64,000 nt of DNA from Osedax frankpressi (GCA_964035775.1 OZ038313.1:4851408-4915407); one strand, 5' to 3'; positions 1-12,854 are shown, counted from the stretch's first letter. Made by a program: numbers and translations. Notes: a model not told the origin generated them from the letters alone.

Positions 1-3000
1 TGAGATAGACTAGATTGGTAGGTAATCAAGATAAGGCAGTCTTTTTCTTAACATAGCAGAAGTGTTCAGTTCCATAAACACGCAACTAGTATAGGATGTG
101 GATATCATGTCCTTAATGGAATAAACTAAATGTATGGATAATATGTAATTGTATGATTAATGGTCCTGATTATATCAACGTATTTTGACTAACTTGCCCA
201 ACTCGGATAATACTCATCTATTAACAAATATACACCGGTGTTTTGTAGGTTCTAGAACACATTCTAATTCATATTATGTAAAGTTGCACATAATTACATG
301 TTGCTAGGGTAAGACTTCATGACAGGGTTATATAATGTTAGCATATATCTCATAAGTTAATCAATTACTGGAGATATAATATTGATATACATAATACATT
401 GTCAACTGCTACATATTTATATAATATTTCATGAGTTACATTTTCCCAATGGGTAGTTCTTGTATTATCTTTATTTTCTGAAGTATATATTAATATATTA
501 TTGTTATTATTAATTTATTTATTGAGATTCAACAACAAAATAAGAAGAAGGAAATTCAAAAGTTAACTTTAATTAATTATTAATTAATACAGAATAATAA
601 AAGAAATGCTAGAGTAACTCTTTATAATATATACACCAAATGTATCACTTGGTGCATATAACAAGTTAAATGTTATAACCTGTGTGCTGCTATATATAAT
701 TAGTTTGAAACGCATTAAGATCTTATTTGTATCATAATTCAATTAATAATAAACAAAACAACTATTTATTTACAAAATAAAATATTTATAAATTAGCAAT
801 TATTATTTTCTAAGAATTTACTTATTTGATTTTAAATTTAATATTATTTAGTTGATTGTGTGAATTAAATACAAATCATAACATCGATAAAAGTATATTT
901 TAAGTTGACCAAATGAATACTTTTGCATGTATATATAAAATAATATGACAACGAAGTTTTAACATATATAACTTATGAAATACAAAAACTGTTTATTCAA
1001 ATAAACTGAAATGAACAATTAAAACAAAAGAGTGTCAATGACAATATCATTGAAGAAATCAATATATTCTAAAAAGATGAACATGACTCTAACTTAAGGC
1101 ATTTCATGATTACCACAGAGAAGAATAACATCGCATCTGTTATAAAACAAGACAATGATGACCAATAAAAATGTCGATATTAGGAGCGACCTTTGTATTG
1201 AGCCATTTTACAATACATGATAATTAGTAACTCTGATATTGTAATAAACTAATTACCCCTATGTACAACAATCATCTTAACATATATAAAAAATACATTT
1301 TGTATTAATTAATTTTTTCAATTATATACCAATGGCGTGGTCCTTATAGGTCACGTTTTGATTGTAGACAAGAGTAGAGGGTTTTGTTATGCGTCTATAT
1401 TTGTTTGCATTATGCATTTTTAGATCTTGAAGTTTTATGAGAGTGTTATATTGTATGTTAGTCTTTACAGTGTTTAGTTGAAGAAACAGTTACACGGGTG
1501 TCTACGTATTCCTGTGAGCGTATTTCTCCACGATATCAACTTTTTTTATATTCACTTTTTATAGTCTGCATTTGATGTTCTATGAATGCATTTGATTGCG
1601 GATATTACGGGCTCGATGTTATGCGTTTAAATTCCTAATCATTTGCAAATTGTGCGAATATTGGGGTGGAGAATTGTGGGCCGTTATCGGAGTGTATGAT
1701 TTGTAGGGTATCGAACATGGAAAATGTGTCTTTGTATTTTGCTATGATTGTTGTGCTAGAAGTGGATATTGGTAGATTGTGAATGATTGGAGAAATAATA
1801 GACAATTCATAGGAAATATTGATTGTTTAAATAGAAGACTGCGACCGTTTTCCATGGACCATGGGGGAATAACTCTAGGTATTGATGGAGGTTTCCAGGT
1901 GAACGTTCTTTTTCTTGATGAATATCGCATGATGATATATTAATTCAAAGGTCGTATTTCCTTTTTTAAGCGTGAACGACCTCTGGGTCATCTTTGGGTT
2001 ATGGACGGAAAACATATGGGTTTATCATCTTGAAGCAAAACTACTCATAAGTCTATTCCGCAAGCGTCTACTTTAATTGTTTTTGGCTTGCGAATGTCAT
2101 AATAAGACAATGAAGATTGTTAAGAAATAACGTAGAAATAACAACGGCCCAATATCAGGCACGAGCGTCTAGTTTTAAGAATATGTTAACATTACATAAT
2201 AGGTGGAGTATCTCCTATAATGTCCTTTGGGTGTAATGCGGATGGCTTAAGGCTTCGTTTAAATCTTTGGGATCTAGGCATATTCTTATTCTTTCCAGTT
2301 ACCCATTGTTTAGGTTCAGATATGTGTGCGACGACACCTCGAGATGTCATTAGTTTCAGTTCATGCTCTACTTCGTAGCGGATATTTATGGGGACTCTCC
2401 TTGCTGTATGGATTACAGTTGGTATATTCAGTTTATTTATATGTGCGCGATGCCTGGAAAAGACGGGGTAACGCGATAGTAGTATTGGTAAATCTAGGTT
2501 GTGGTAATCGTCGGTGGATAAGTGGGGGTATGGGGTGTACAATGCACACTGTATATTTAGATATATGTATATTGGGCTTGTCCGGTGTATATCGGGGAGG
2601 ACTTGGGATGCGAGTGTTTGTTAAATTGTAAAGTTAAAAGTGATGAGATTGAGGATATGGCAGGAAGGGAGTCCTATAATAGGTGAACTTCTGGTATTGG
2701 CGATGTAAAATTCTTTATAGTTCGACCAATATATCTAGTTTCGTCATTTTTGGGGACGATAACGTCTTTTTCTATGGGAATTAATTCGGCAGCTAGAATT
2801 GCTTTGCGGACTTCGGTTAATGAGATTCCTCCGATAAACTTGTCGAGAATGACGTCATCAGGTGTGCTGTATTTACACTTACCAGCTATTTCTCTTACTC
2901 CGTTTACGAATTGAGTTAACGACTCAGCTGTTAGTTGCATGGTCTTCAATAATACTTGGCGGTGTACGAGTGGATTAACTTTTGAAAATAGCACTTCTTC

Positions 3001-3308
3001 TAACATATTCCAGATGCAATGTAGGTTTTTTTTTCTTTGTTTCAGTTTTATTATATTCGTCATAGATCTCAACGCTTGTATCTGCCATGTATAATATAAT
3101 TTATAGCAAATAGTAATATATGGTTATGTATCATGTAACAATAAGTATATGTATATGTTATGTATAGGTATGTTATATTAAATAGATATGTATTTTATGT
3201 TTTTATGTTATTTATACATATTAGTATTATAAATGATACATTTTTTTGGTCTAGTTTTGTTATATTTTTATATATATATATATATATGTTAGTCTAGTTG
3301 TGCTATTT

Positions 3309-3361
<53 letters not shown>

Positions 3362-3403
3362 GTATATATAGATTATATATACATCTATATGACTAAAATG
3401 TAA

Positions 3404-3727
3404 ATATGTAAGATTACGACCTCGAAATTAAATATTTACTTTATACCAAGAAATTATGATGGATATGAAAACGAACTTCCTAATAATTCTAATATTCAAT
3501 TTATACATCGTCATATATTCCATAATAATAATTATATTGATATCGATGTGTCATTTGATGGCACATATCTAACTCACGTTTTCAGTAGTTTATTTGGTGT
3601 ATACACTGTGATTGAGGTGTCAACCCGTTTAGTAGTCAACTTTGTAGTTTTTAATGTTGGAATTATTAATATTATGTTATTATTATACAAATTATTATCA
3701 TTATTACATTATATTTGTACACCATAA
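3404..3727 (+). pseudogene. Mutator-like transposase fragment, copy A
   Basis: Open stretch of 107 codons on the strand opposite to the gypsy relic. Its centre reads DVSFDGTYLTHVFSSLFGVY followed by TVIEVSTRLVVNFVVF, which matches the start of the catalytic domain in animal Mutator-like transposases (pattern SFDGTW..RG..S..GV....E..TG.V.D). That domain cuts and pastes DNA using acidic residues; the first D of the motif is present, but the downstream domain is missing and the frame ends in hydrophobic AT-rich codons. No start codon is favoured, and the upstream part (ENELPNNSN region) is not recognised. The same fragment recurs in copies B, C and D, so it was copied with the relic unit. The family call rests on motif memory only. 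Confidence 0.5.
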
Positions 3728-5039
3728 TAAACTAATTGATTATATTTAATCCTTAAAAAATAGAATACATGTGTTAAAACATTATTATATATTATCTTTG
3801 AGGGCGTTTTTGACATTATATTTAAATTTTGTACAGCATTTGCTAAAGCATTTTGTTTATAAACTGACTATTTAGAAAATGTCATAGATTGTTTATTATA
3901 TATAGATAGAAATAATAATAAAACAGTTTATAAAAATATGATTTTATCAATTCGCATTAATTGTGCTGAATTTTGACCAACAAATATTTAGGATATAATT
4001 TAGTTGTCTTGTCAATCTTATCATAATAATATATTATATTATAATTGAATACATTAATTATTCAGACTAGTAGTTTACAACATTAGAGGTATTTAAAAAA
4101 TGATTATTTACATATGAGATTTCAATGCAGCGGATACCATTTAAGTATACATCTAGCTAAAGTCCACAACTCTAAATAACATCAAAGACGGTAATACATG
4201 TGAGATATTTATAGTTATTGATAATGTTGAGTAATATATTATACTATAAATAAATAACATAAAATACCACTTTACAATATATTGAAAATTATAATTTAAT
4301 TATTTATTATTTACTATATGTAGTATATTTATGTTTATAAAATATTATATTTTAGTATCAGGATCTGTTTACATCGATTTGAATATGTGAGTTTAATAAA
4401 TTATTTATTATAAAATGTAGAGTATAATGTATATACATAATATTTAAATAGTTTAGTATTATATTCCATTGTAAGGGTATAGGTTATATTCCTATATTTG
4501 ATGTTATATCAATAGTATTGTAAATTAATTTTTGTTATATAATTTTTGTTCTTTACATAGATTAATATGATGTAGTTAATAACTAATATTTAATAAAGTA
4601 TAATATAAAACATGTAATTGATAATAGTGCATTTCAATAAATAATAATATAAAATAATGTCTACATATTTTCAATAGAAATTAATTAATAATAAAAAAAT
4701 AACAAATATGAATATAATTTAACTGCAATTACTCGAGATAATTGATATGACATAATTATATCTAATTTCTAATTAAATTTGTAAAAAACTAATGAGATTA
4801 TTATAATAAGAAATATTCATATATTTATGATATTTTATAATAATTATATTAACACTAATATATATAAATTCATATTTTTATAATAATCATAAATTAATTT
4901 TATAAATATATGATTATTATGATCTATATTCGTTAAAAAAGACATGATATGATCCAGAATTATACTAATATTAAGAAAATAAATGATTAGTTATTGTAAA
5001 GTAATTGAATATATTGAGAATATATCGGAATTAGTTTTG

Positions 5040-5040
<1 letters not shown>

Positions 5041-5110
<70 letters not shown>
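5041..5110. repeat. (TA)n microsatellite
   Basis: Run of alternating T and A with one interruption (TACA). Its counterpart in copy C is at 58702-58806 and is longer, so the tract length has changed since duplication. Confidence 0.95.
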
Positions 5111-5113
<3 letters not shown>

Positions 5114-5432
5114 CATATGGATATATAAACAGTTATTTTACTAAAATAATTTTACATTTAAAATTTGAATTTATTCTTTATTAATATTGAATGGAATATT
5201 ACTATATATTAAATTATTAATATTACGGTAGTAATTTATTTATATAGTTAAACAATATATAGATAAACTCTATTTATAATATATCATATATATGATATAT
5301 ATATAATACTCTTAATAATGTAATACCATATATTATACAATTTTAGATCTCATTAAAATCAGTAATAGTATCTATAATAATATATTTATGTGTGGATGAA
5401 CAATGGACATTGACCAATCATCTTCTATAATA

Positions 5433-6160
5433 ATATAATACGAGTTCAGAAAATCTATTTATATTTATTTAATGCGGGGGAACGAAAAAAAAGTCGAAAA
5501 TAATTTTATTAGTATAATAAATTAAGTATTCGAAAATACGGTTTTCGAATAAAATTCGGATTTTTCTAATTTTCCCCCCCGACCTCCCCGGGCCGAAGAG
5601 AAATATAATAGCGTCTAAAAAAGTCGGAAAAATTGAATATTAGTATAATAAATTAAGTATTCGGAATTTTCTAGAGCCCCGATAGTACTCCGAAAGTTTA
5701 GAAAATTTGCGTCCCGCTAGATACGGGTATCGGCTACGACTTAGGATCTCTATATTTTTAGATTTCGTTTCTATTAGTACGCCGATACCGATCTAATTAC
5801 ACCCGACTAGCCTATTCTAAGCGCTATTATATACGTGGCTGATATCATACTCCAGACAGAAATTAACGTTTTATTTGGCGTGCGTTACTTACTCGATAGT
5901 TTATCGGCGATTACTCGATAACCGTTGGAGATTATTAAAATCCGAATACGGATTCGGAATCCTCGCCCCTAAGTCTATAAGGTAGCCATTCGAGATTATC
6001 GAATTTATCGATTTATAATAAAAAAAAGTATAAAAACGCCCGCAAACGAGTTTTCAACGTTTCATATTTTCCATTATACAGGCGTATGTAAATCTTATCC
6101 TTGATCTAGGTCAATTAATCCAGCATCGCGATGTCTCATTTAATGAATCTAATGTATAAT
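5433..6160. other. GC-richer, CpG-containing non-coding stretch
   Basis: No reading frame of note. The segment is richer in CG dinucleotides than its surroundings. It contains an exact 24-base direct repeat (5509-5532 and 5640-5663) and a perfect 9-base inverted repeat with a 5-base loop (5528-5550, ATTCGAAAA / TTTTCGAAT). Its identity is unknown. Confidence 0.6.
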
Positions 6161-6547
6161 ATAGATGCGCATGTTAGGGTGGAGCGTCGGTTACAAAACA
6201 TATATGTTTATATAGAATATTAAAGATAATCATGAATAAGATATTTCTATAATATTACTTTTTTTTTTGGTTAGCCCAAATCGTTATTGATTATAAAATT
6301 TTGAACTTTAAAAAATTCTATTTTGTTATATTTATATTCGAAAATGTATTTACGCATGCGCAGAAAATAATAAATGTTTTGTTTATTAAAAATTCAAATT
6401 TTAAAATTATTTACATTATACATTATATACATTTACTCCTTATTTATTCATCATGAACTTGAGAAATGCGAACGATTTTAAAGGCAAATTTGAATCTTGC
6501 TTAATTTGAATCTTTAGCAAATTTGCAAATTTGAATCTTTAGGGTTA

Positions 6548-7384
6548 ATGTCAAGTTATAAATTGCCAACATATTTAGATATTGCCAAACATTATCTATT
6601 TATTTTTACAAATAAAAAAACGACTTTGGCGGCAACTACTGATCGAATACTTGAAATTTGGTTTTCGGCATCTATTCCATCGATACATCGGCGATGCGTA
6701 TTACAGAAAATCGAACGATATATAAAGATAATTAATACATTATGGAAAGATGTATCTAAGCATATATTTGAGGCAAAATTGAAAATCCACATTGAAAAAT
6801 ATAATATACTCTTTGATATATGCTCATGTAAATGTAGAGATTATGACATGTGTAGATATAGTATAAAGGAAAAAAGAATATCGTTTGCCGAAATTGTATT
6901 TTTTATAGATCAGAGAACAGAAAGGAGAATGCATATTAATATAGATAGAACTGTTCCTACAACACCACAAAGCAGAATTGCATCAACTAGAAAGTAAGTT
7001 CATATATAATATGTTTGTAATAAAAATTATATTTAAATTTGTATACAACTCTTTTAAGATACTTTATTTACGTATTACAAGATCATTTTATGCATATAGT
7101 ATAATCTGATAATATTATATAAATATCAAATTACACATTACTGTTAATTAAATAAGAAATTTTCAATATTAAACTTGTATCCTTATTTTAAATTCTTATA
7201 TGCTTTTGAGGTTTTTTATTCACATTTTAAATAAATAATAATTTGTAGTCAAGTACAAGAAGAACTTATGCAATTTGATGTGGATACGAATGATTCAACT
7301 AATTCAACAAGAGCCTCTACGATTGCATACGATTTATCTGATTCAGATTATGAGCCTGACATAATGTCACATCGGAGGTACTAA
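6548..7384 (+). CDS. Two-exon orphan-family protein with Cys cluster
   Basis: Exon 1 spans 6548-6993 and ends at a consensus donor (AAA|GTAAGT). Exon 2 spans 7249-7384 after a TTTGTAG acceptor and ends in TAA; the phases agree, giving 193 residues. Visible motifs are LPTY near the N terminus, SIPSIHRR around residue 40, the Cys cluster CSCKCRDYDMC around residues 97-107, and DQRTERRMHI around residues 120-130. The tail is acidic (DLSDSDYEPD). I recall a repeated, unnamed invertebrate family with the same LPTY / ACKC / DQRT.RKM layout, often found near transposons. Its function is unknown; the Cys cluster could bind zinc. An alternative donor (GAG|GTACTA) near the stop could extend the protein. 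The start is the first ATG and fits the family. Confidence 0.6.
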
Positions 7385-8336
7385 CCCTTCTCAAAGAGAT
7401 AGTAGGACCTATACTACCATACTATTACGACGCAAAATACCCATTTTTGATACGAAATATCAATTTGTATTCTAATTTTTATTATTTATGTACATATTAT
7501 TTTTGATATTTATTAATTATTCTCGTATATATTTTATAAATAATAAATTTATATTCATTTATTACTGAAATATACTATTAATATGCTGCTTTTTATTTTG
7601 TATATTATAAATAATATATTTAAAATTGTATTAAAAAAATAATTATACATATTTAAATTAATTTTTAAAATTATTAATATGAATTTATATTTTATAAAAT
7701 TTGTCATACAGTTTCGAGACATATATTCGGTAAGTATCAAATAAAATAATATAACAAATTATTCTTACAAAATATTTTTTTAACTAATTACAAACAATAT
7801 TTTTTTTGAAAAAATCAACATAATTTATTAATTATAAATATATCATTTAAGAGAATTTAATATTTTTATGCGCAATAATTAACTTTTTGTAATAAAAATA
7901 TATATAAATGTATTATATTATTATATTTGAATGAATTTCGGATGGATTAAATTAATAGTTCTATCCAACTGATTCAATAAAAGGTGACATTATTTTATAA
8001 AATATATAAAAAAAATATTCCTAGAAATTTCTATAATTAACCAAACTTAAATATTTAATATATATTTTAAAAATATATTCCAATCACTAGTTATATTATT
8101 AATAATACATAAAATTTTCATATTAATATTTACACAATTACTATATATAAAATCATTTTGAATTGGCTTCCTATTCCCTTAATGTAAATTTTTCTATCTA
8201 GCCCATGTTAAACTTCTAGGCACTATCGATAGAAATCTACTTGATCAATTTCAATTTTTTTGACAAAGTTGTAGATATGATCATAACTTGATATACGTTT
8301 TTGAAACTAAGAGTTTAATCATAAAAAGGTCATTTA
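7385..8336. other. AT-rich non-coding segment
   Basis: No coding signal is seen. A 61-codon minus-strand frame here is low-complexity Ile/Asn/Tyr/Phe and is taken as chance. The last 130 bases contain the more complex sequence leading into the right inverted end. Confidence 0.5.
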
Positions 8337-8367
8337 CGCCCCACCCTAGCGCACGCATCTCGATATA

Positions 8368-8371
8368 TGCT

Positions 8372-8449
<78 letters not shown>

Positions 8450-8470
8450 GTATATATATATATATACAGA
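8368..8470. repeat. (TA)n microsatellite
   Basis: Long TA run with TATTATA interruptions. It yields meaningless IYIY reading frames on the plus strand. Confidence 0.95.
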
Positions 8471-8669
8471 TACATATGTTTACATATTTATTATATATAA
8501 GTATAAATATATTATATAATAACTATATAGATATTAATAATATAGAATCATATACTATATATTGTATATAGCTTTATTTTATTTACATTGGTAAATTTAA
8601 CTATATATACATATTTATATATCAAGTATTTATATAATATAATATATTATATAAATATTTATTATTTAA

Positions 8670-8875
8670 GTTGTAGATTAATATATATAAGTATATTTAT
8701 TATATATACTAATATATATTGTATTAGCTTATATTTTATTTATAGATTTATATAGTTTTGCAGTTTTATATAGCTTTACATAGCTTTATATATCATTCTA
8801 TTATTAGATTCGAAATTACAACACGTGTTTTAAAATATGTACAGGATTTAATGAATAATTTGGTTTAGTAGATTT
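8670..8875 (+). repeat. Duplicated flank, copy 1 of 2
   Basis: Begins AAGTTGTAGATTAATATATA and runs through TTAGATTCGAAATTACAAC to a GTACAGGATTTAATGAA block. It matches 9965-10145 with minor differences. The two copies lie on either side of the first G/T-rich repeat block. Confidence 0.75.
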
Positions 8876-8939
8876 AATGAATACTTTGAGTACTATAACG
8901 AGAACTCCCATCATATAACTCATTTTTGTATTGGGTTAG

Positions 8940-9800
8940 GCTTTTTGTTTGTTTCTGTGTAGTTTTTTTTTGAATAAATTAATCTAAATTTGATGCTAGA
9001 TTAAGTTCATATACTATAATTATATTATTTGGGTTTATGTTTTTGGTTTGGATTCTGTTTAGGACTTATAAGTCCTAAAACTATAGTTTTAGATTTGAGT
9101 TTAGTTTTAGGTTTGTATTTGGGTTTTGTTCTTTATAGGTTTTTTTAAAAGTAAAATAATATATATTTAATCTCGGGCTATGTTCATATAATATAATTAT
9201 AATATTTTGTTTAAGTTTGGTTCTATATGGAGTTTTGAATAAATTAAAATAATTTTGATGGCAGGATATGTTCATAGACTATAATTATATTATTTGTTTT
9301 TGGGTTTGGGTTTGGTTCTGCGTAGGCTTTTTTTAGAATATATTACAATACATTTTAATACAGAGATATATTCATATACTATAATTATAATTTGGGCATT
9401 TGAATTTTTGCTTGGTTCAGCGTGGATTTTTTAAAAATAAATTAAATTAAATTTGATGCCAGCATATGTTCATATACAATAATTATAACATTTTATTTTG
9501 GTTTTAGGTTTATTTTTGTGTTTGGATTAATATGGTCTTTTTAAAAATATATTAAAATACATTTGATGTCATGTTCACATCTATGTTCACATACTATAAA
9601 TATAATGTTTGGGTTTTGGTTTGGGTTTGAGTTTTGGATTGGGTTTAGTTATTTGTTGGTTTTTTATATAAAATAATATAAATTTGATGCTACGGTATGT
9701 ATATATACTATAATTAGAATATTCGCATTTAAGTTTTTGATTGGTTTTGATATATATTTTTTTTAAATAAATAAAAATAAATTTAATGTTCATATAAAGT
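8940..9800 (+). repeat. Degenerate G/T-rich tandem repeat, block 1
   Basis: About seven diverged units. Each has a CATATACTATAATTATAAT anchor, then a GGGTTTxGGTTTGGTT tract, then TTTTTTTGAATAAATTAAAATAAATTTGATG. Anchors near 9006, 9182, 9270, 9370, 9469, 9588 and 9698 are mostly 88-113 bases apart, with one longer gap. Short minus-strand frames rich in Lys/Asn/Pro that cross it are not genes. Confidence 0.75.
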
Positions 9801-9964
9801 TCTAGAAAATGATATTATAGAGTTATATAACTATATATTGTATAATTTTATATATTGATTTATATGGCTTTGTATAGCATTATATAGCTTTATATTATTT
9901 ATATTGGTAAGTTTAACTATATCTACATATTCATGTAGTTATAATACATATACATCAAATATTT

Positions 9965-10145
9965 AAGTTGTAGATTAATATATATAAGTATATATATTAT
10001 ATATACTAATAGTATTGCGTTATATAGTATATATTGTATATAGCTTATATTTTATATATAGATTTACATAGCTTTATATATAATTCTATTATTAGATTCG
10101 AAATTACAACCTGTGTTTTAAAATATAAGTACAGGATTTAATGAA
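9965..10145 (+). repeat. Duplicated flank, copy 2 of 2
   Basis: Partner of 8670-8875, with the same order of blocks and a small length difference inside the TA-rich part. Confidence 0.75.
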
Positions 10146-10299
10146 AACGTTGGTTTCTCTGCGTTTAAAGTCAACTCGAATGAGATTAATAAAAATTAAT
10201 AACGAATTCGGAATATTAACCCCAAAAGCTATTAGATTGCTATTTCTATAATTTATAAAAATAATATTTTTGTTTTCCTCAAAAAAGTTCATACTTGAC

Positions 10300-10770
10300 T
10301 GTGAATTTTAAAAATGTTTCCGTTCTCCTCGGCTCTCGCGTTCGATTTCTCGACTAATATACTATATTTTCTTTAGAAACTTATACCTATATATAGACAA
10401 TTGAGATTTACAAATCCTTCATATATATTTATATTCCATAAATCCAGTTTTTAGTACCGTAAATAGGAGGTAAAGTTGAAAAATCACTTTTTTAGATTTT
10501 ACTTTTTTGGAACCACTTTTCGGGTATTAATTTAATTATTTTTGAAAATATCTAAATCCTATGTCTTAGAGTTCGACCGTATCCTACTTTTCTTATATCG
10601 ATATCGATATTTATTTAAATATATTTAGAGATAATGCACGTTATATTTTTATAAGTTTTTCGAAATCGAAATTCGAATGTCTCGAGTAAATCGATGAATC
10701 ACCCAGCGCTCTCAATCTCTATATACGTATATAGGAAGGTATAGGCGAAACTAAGTTAGCGTAAACTTGA
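10300..10770. other. GC-richer non-coding island
   Basis: CG-containing sequence unlike the flanking AT-rich DNA (for example TCGGCTCTCGCGTTCGATTT and CACCCAGCGCTCTC). No reading frame is seen. Composition resembles 5433-6160, but I could not align the two. Confidence 0.45.
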
Positions 10771-10879
10771 ATATGAATTTAAATGTATGTATTGTATAGT
10801 ACTGTTACATCGTCATAATATGATATATTAACTGCACTATAATGCTATACTATAACATTACTCCCATCATATTGTATCG

Positions 10880-11930
10880 GGTTCGTTTTTTTGTTTGGTT
10901 CTGTGAGTATTTTTTTTGAATAAATTAATATAAATTTGACGCCAGGTTAAGTTCATATACTATAATTATAATGTTTGGGTTACTGTTTTGCTTTGAGTTT
11001 GTTTTTAGGTTAGGATTTGAGTTTATATTTGGGTTTGAGTTTGTATTTTTATTTTTTTATGTAGTTTTTTTTTGAATAAAATAATATAAATTAAATATTT
11101 AGCTATGTTCGTATATTAAAATTATAATTTTTAAGTTTGCGGTTGGGTTTGGATCTATGTGGATTTTTTTTAGAATATATTAAAATAAAGTTGATGTCGG
11201 ACTAAATTCGTAAACTATAATTATAATGTATATGTTTGGATTTAGGTTTAGTGCTTTGTGGGTTTTTCTTTAAATAAATTAAAATAAATTTAACGTCAGG
11301 CTTCTATATAATTATAATATTTGCATTTAGGATTTTTTGGGTTAGGTTTTATTTCTGTTTTTGAATTAGTGTTAAGTTTAGATTTAGTTTTAGATTTGAA
11401 TTGGGGTTTTTTGAACAAATTATATATATATTCGATGTCGAACCATATTCGTATACCTTAATTATAATTTTAGATTTGCGCATGTTTTTGGTTGTGTGAG
11501 TTTTTTTTAAGATATTAAAATAAATTTGATCCCAAGATAATTATATTTGCATTTAGGTTTTTTTTAGATTTAGGTTTGGGATTAGTTATAGATTTGGGTA
11601 TTGGTTTGACTGATTGTGCTACTATACATTAACACTAATAATCAAACGACTACCCAACTACACTAATGAACTCGATATATAATCGTTAGCGTGTTACGTA
11701 TACTATATATTATACGATGCAAGGTTTCCGACTGCGTATTGGCATGTTTCCGAGTCGGTTTTTTAAAATAAATTTATTAAATTTCATGCTAGGGAATGCT
11801 CATATACTATAATTAGAATATTTGCACTTAAGTTTTTGATTGGTATATATAGATTTTTATATGTTATATATGTTTTTTTTAAAATTAATTTAAATAAATT
11901 TAATGTTCACCATATAATTATAATGAGCAT
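10880..11930 (+). repeat. Degenerate G/T-rich tandem repeat, block 2
   Basis: Same unit as 8940-9800. Anchors related to CATATACTATAATTATAA occur near 10953, 11108, 11206, 11303, 11450 and 11808. Units are more diverged and interrupted near 11600-11760 by unrelated sequence. Confidence 0.7.
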
Positions 11931-12539
11931 ATCATATCATTTTATTGATGTCGTAAATATGTTATATTATATTGATTTCCGATTTGGTTCATGTAAATTA
12001 TTTTATTAAATACATTATATACATCCTCAGATTTGTAATATATATAAATTTATACACAGAAATTAATAGTTTAATTATTGATTGCATTCACAATGTCTTG
12101 CGCTTGTTATATATATATAATAGAGGTTAATTCTTCTATTTGTTCACTCAATTTGTCATATTCTACTAGTAATCTTAGTAGAGATAGTAAAATCAAATCG
12201 TCCATATCCGACATAATATACCGTAGGATTATATATTTTATCAAAATATTAATATTTATTTATAAAATATTCTTTAATCAAGAATAGCCTATCATTGATA
12301 GGCATATATTATATTCGTAGATCATTATTATGCTTATCGTGTGATCGGTTATTATAAATTTTAATATAAAGTCATTTAAAATTTACGCCCATCTTCATGT
12401 ATCTTACTATTACGCCCCTTTCTATGCTGCATTACGATCATCTACGCACGTAATGTAAACATACTATATTAGTTTGTTTACACAATACCTAATGTAAGGT
12501 TGCACCCGCTTTCTATTGCTATCGACACGCCCATTCGTG

Positions 12540-12573
12540 TATATATACGCTCGAATATTCAATAAGAATCAGT
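12540..12573 (+). promoter_or_regulatory. TATA box plus initiator of kelch gene 1
   Basis: TATATATA at 12540-12547 and TCAGT at 12569-12573 put the predicted start A (12571) 31 bases after the first T of the TATA box, the classic core-promoter spacing. The same pair is conserved at kelch gene 2. Just upstream, GTAAACA (near 12463) and GTTTACA (near 12476) form an inverted pair of forkhead-like sites that is partly degraded in copy 2. Confidence 0.6.
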
Positions 12574-12854
12574 TATATTTTAACTTTAAATAAAAGTGAA
12601 ATATTATATATTTACTCAACAATTTTATTAAGAACTCTATTTACATAAATATAAGGTTACCTTTTTACATTATAACAATAGTAGTAGCATCATCGTAATA
12701 CTTTATATTTTAACATCAAATAGTATATTAATATAACAATACTTCTATTGTAATACTTTTATAAATTTATATAATTCTAAAAGTAGTTAAAATTACTTAA
12801 TTAACTCAGTTTTTATAAAATTCATTATTTCATTATTAAATCATTATTGTTAGA

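Larger units (their letters stand above)
1..5432 (-). mobile_element. Broken Ty3/gypsy retrotransposon relic inside duplicated unit, copy A
   Basis: Fossil LTR-type element read on the minus strand in the order gag, protease/RT junction, integrase. The gag-like piece (2674-3072) has the LHCIWNMLEEV and FVNGVREIAGKC pattern of gypsy Gag. The 2192-2542 piece has the RRVPINIRYEVEHEL / GVVAHISEP linker that precedes reverse transcriptase. Roughly 1560-1930 is an integrase-core remnant with a SDNGPQFSTP-like block. The element is clearly broken (several breaks) and no intact LTR pair was recognised. The copy matches 16809-21331 and 53388-59117 closely, and the damage is largely shared, so it was already dead before the recent duplications. 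The outer boundary at 5432 is where similarity to copy C stops; the left boundary is cut by the window. Confidence 0.8.
6163..8360. mobile_element. Possible DNA transposon bounded by inverted TAGGGTGG ends
   Basis: The 24 bases at 6163-6186 match the reverse complement of 8337-8360 at 19 positions, sharing AGATGCG and TAGGGTGG. A two-exon gene of an invertebrate orphan family lies between them. The interior near the right end has an ACAAAGTTGTAGATA tract, which I recall from ends of repeated elements in other invertebrates (memory, not checked). I see no clear target-site duplication, and similarity between the two ends does not extend further inward. The element call is therefore tentative. 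Confidence 0.35.

Noticed and set aside
2326-2631. 101-codon plus-strand frames at 2326, 19405, 55973 and 61207.
   Set aside because: They lie antisense to the protease/RT linker of the relic, whose strand carries the recognisable gypsy motifs; their conservation is explained by duplication of the unit.
8288-8500. IYIY-rich frames over TA microsatellites (also near 20245-20599 and 36900-37136).
   Set aside because: Low-complexity translation of TA runs.
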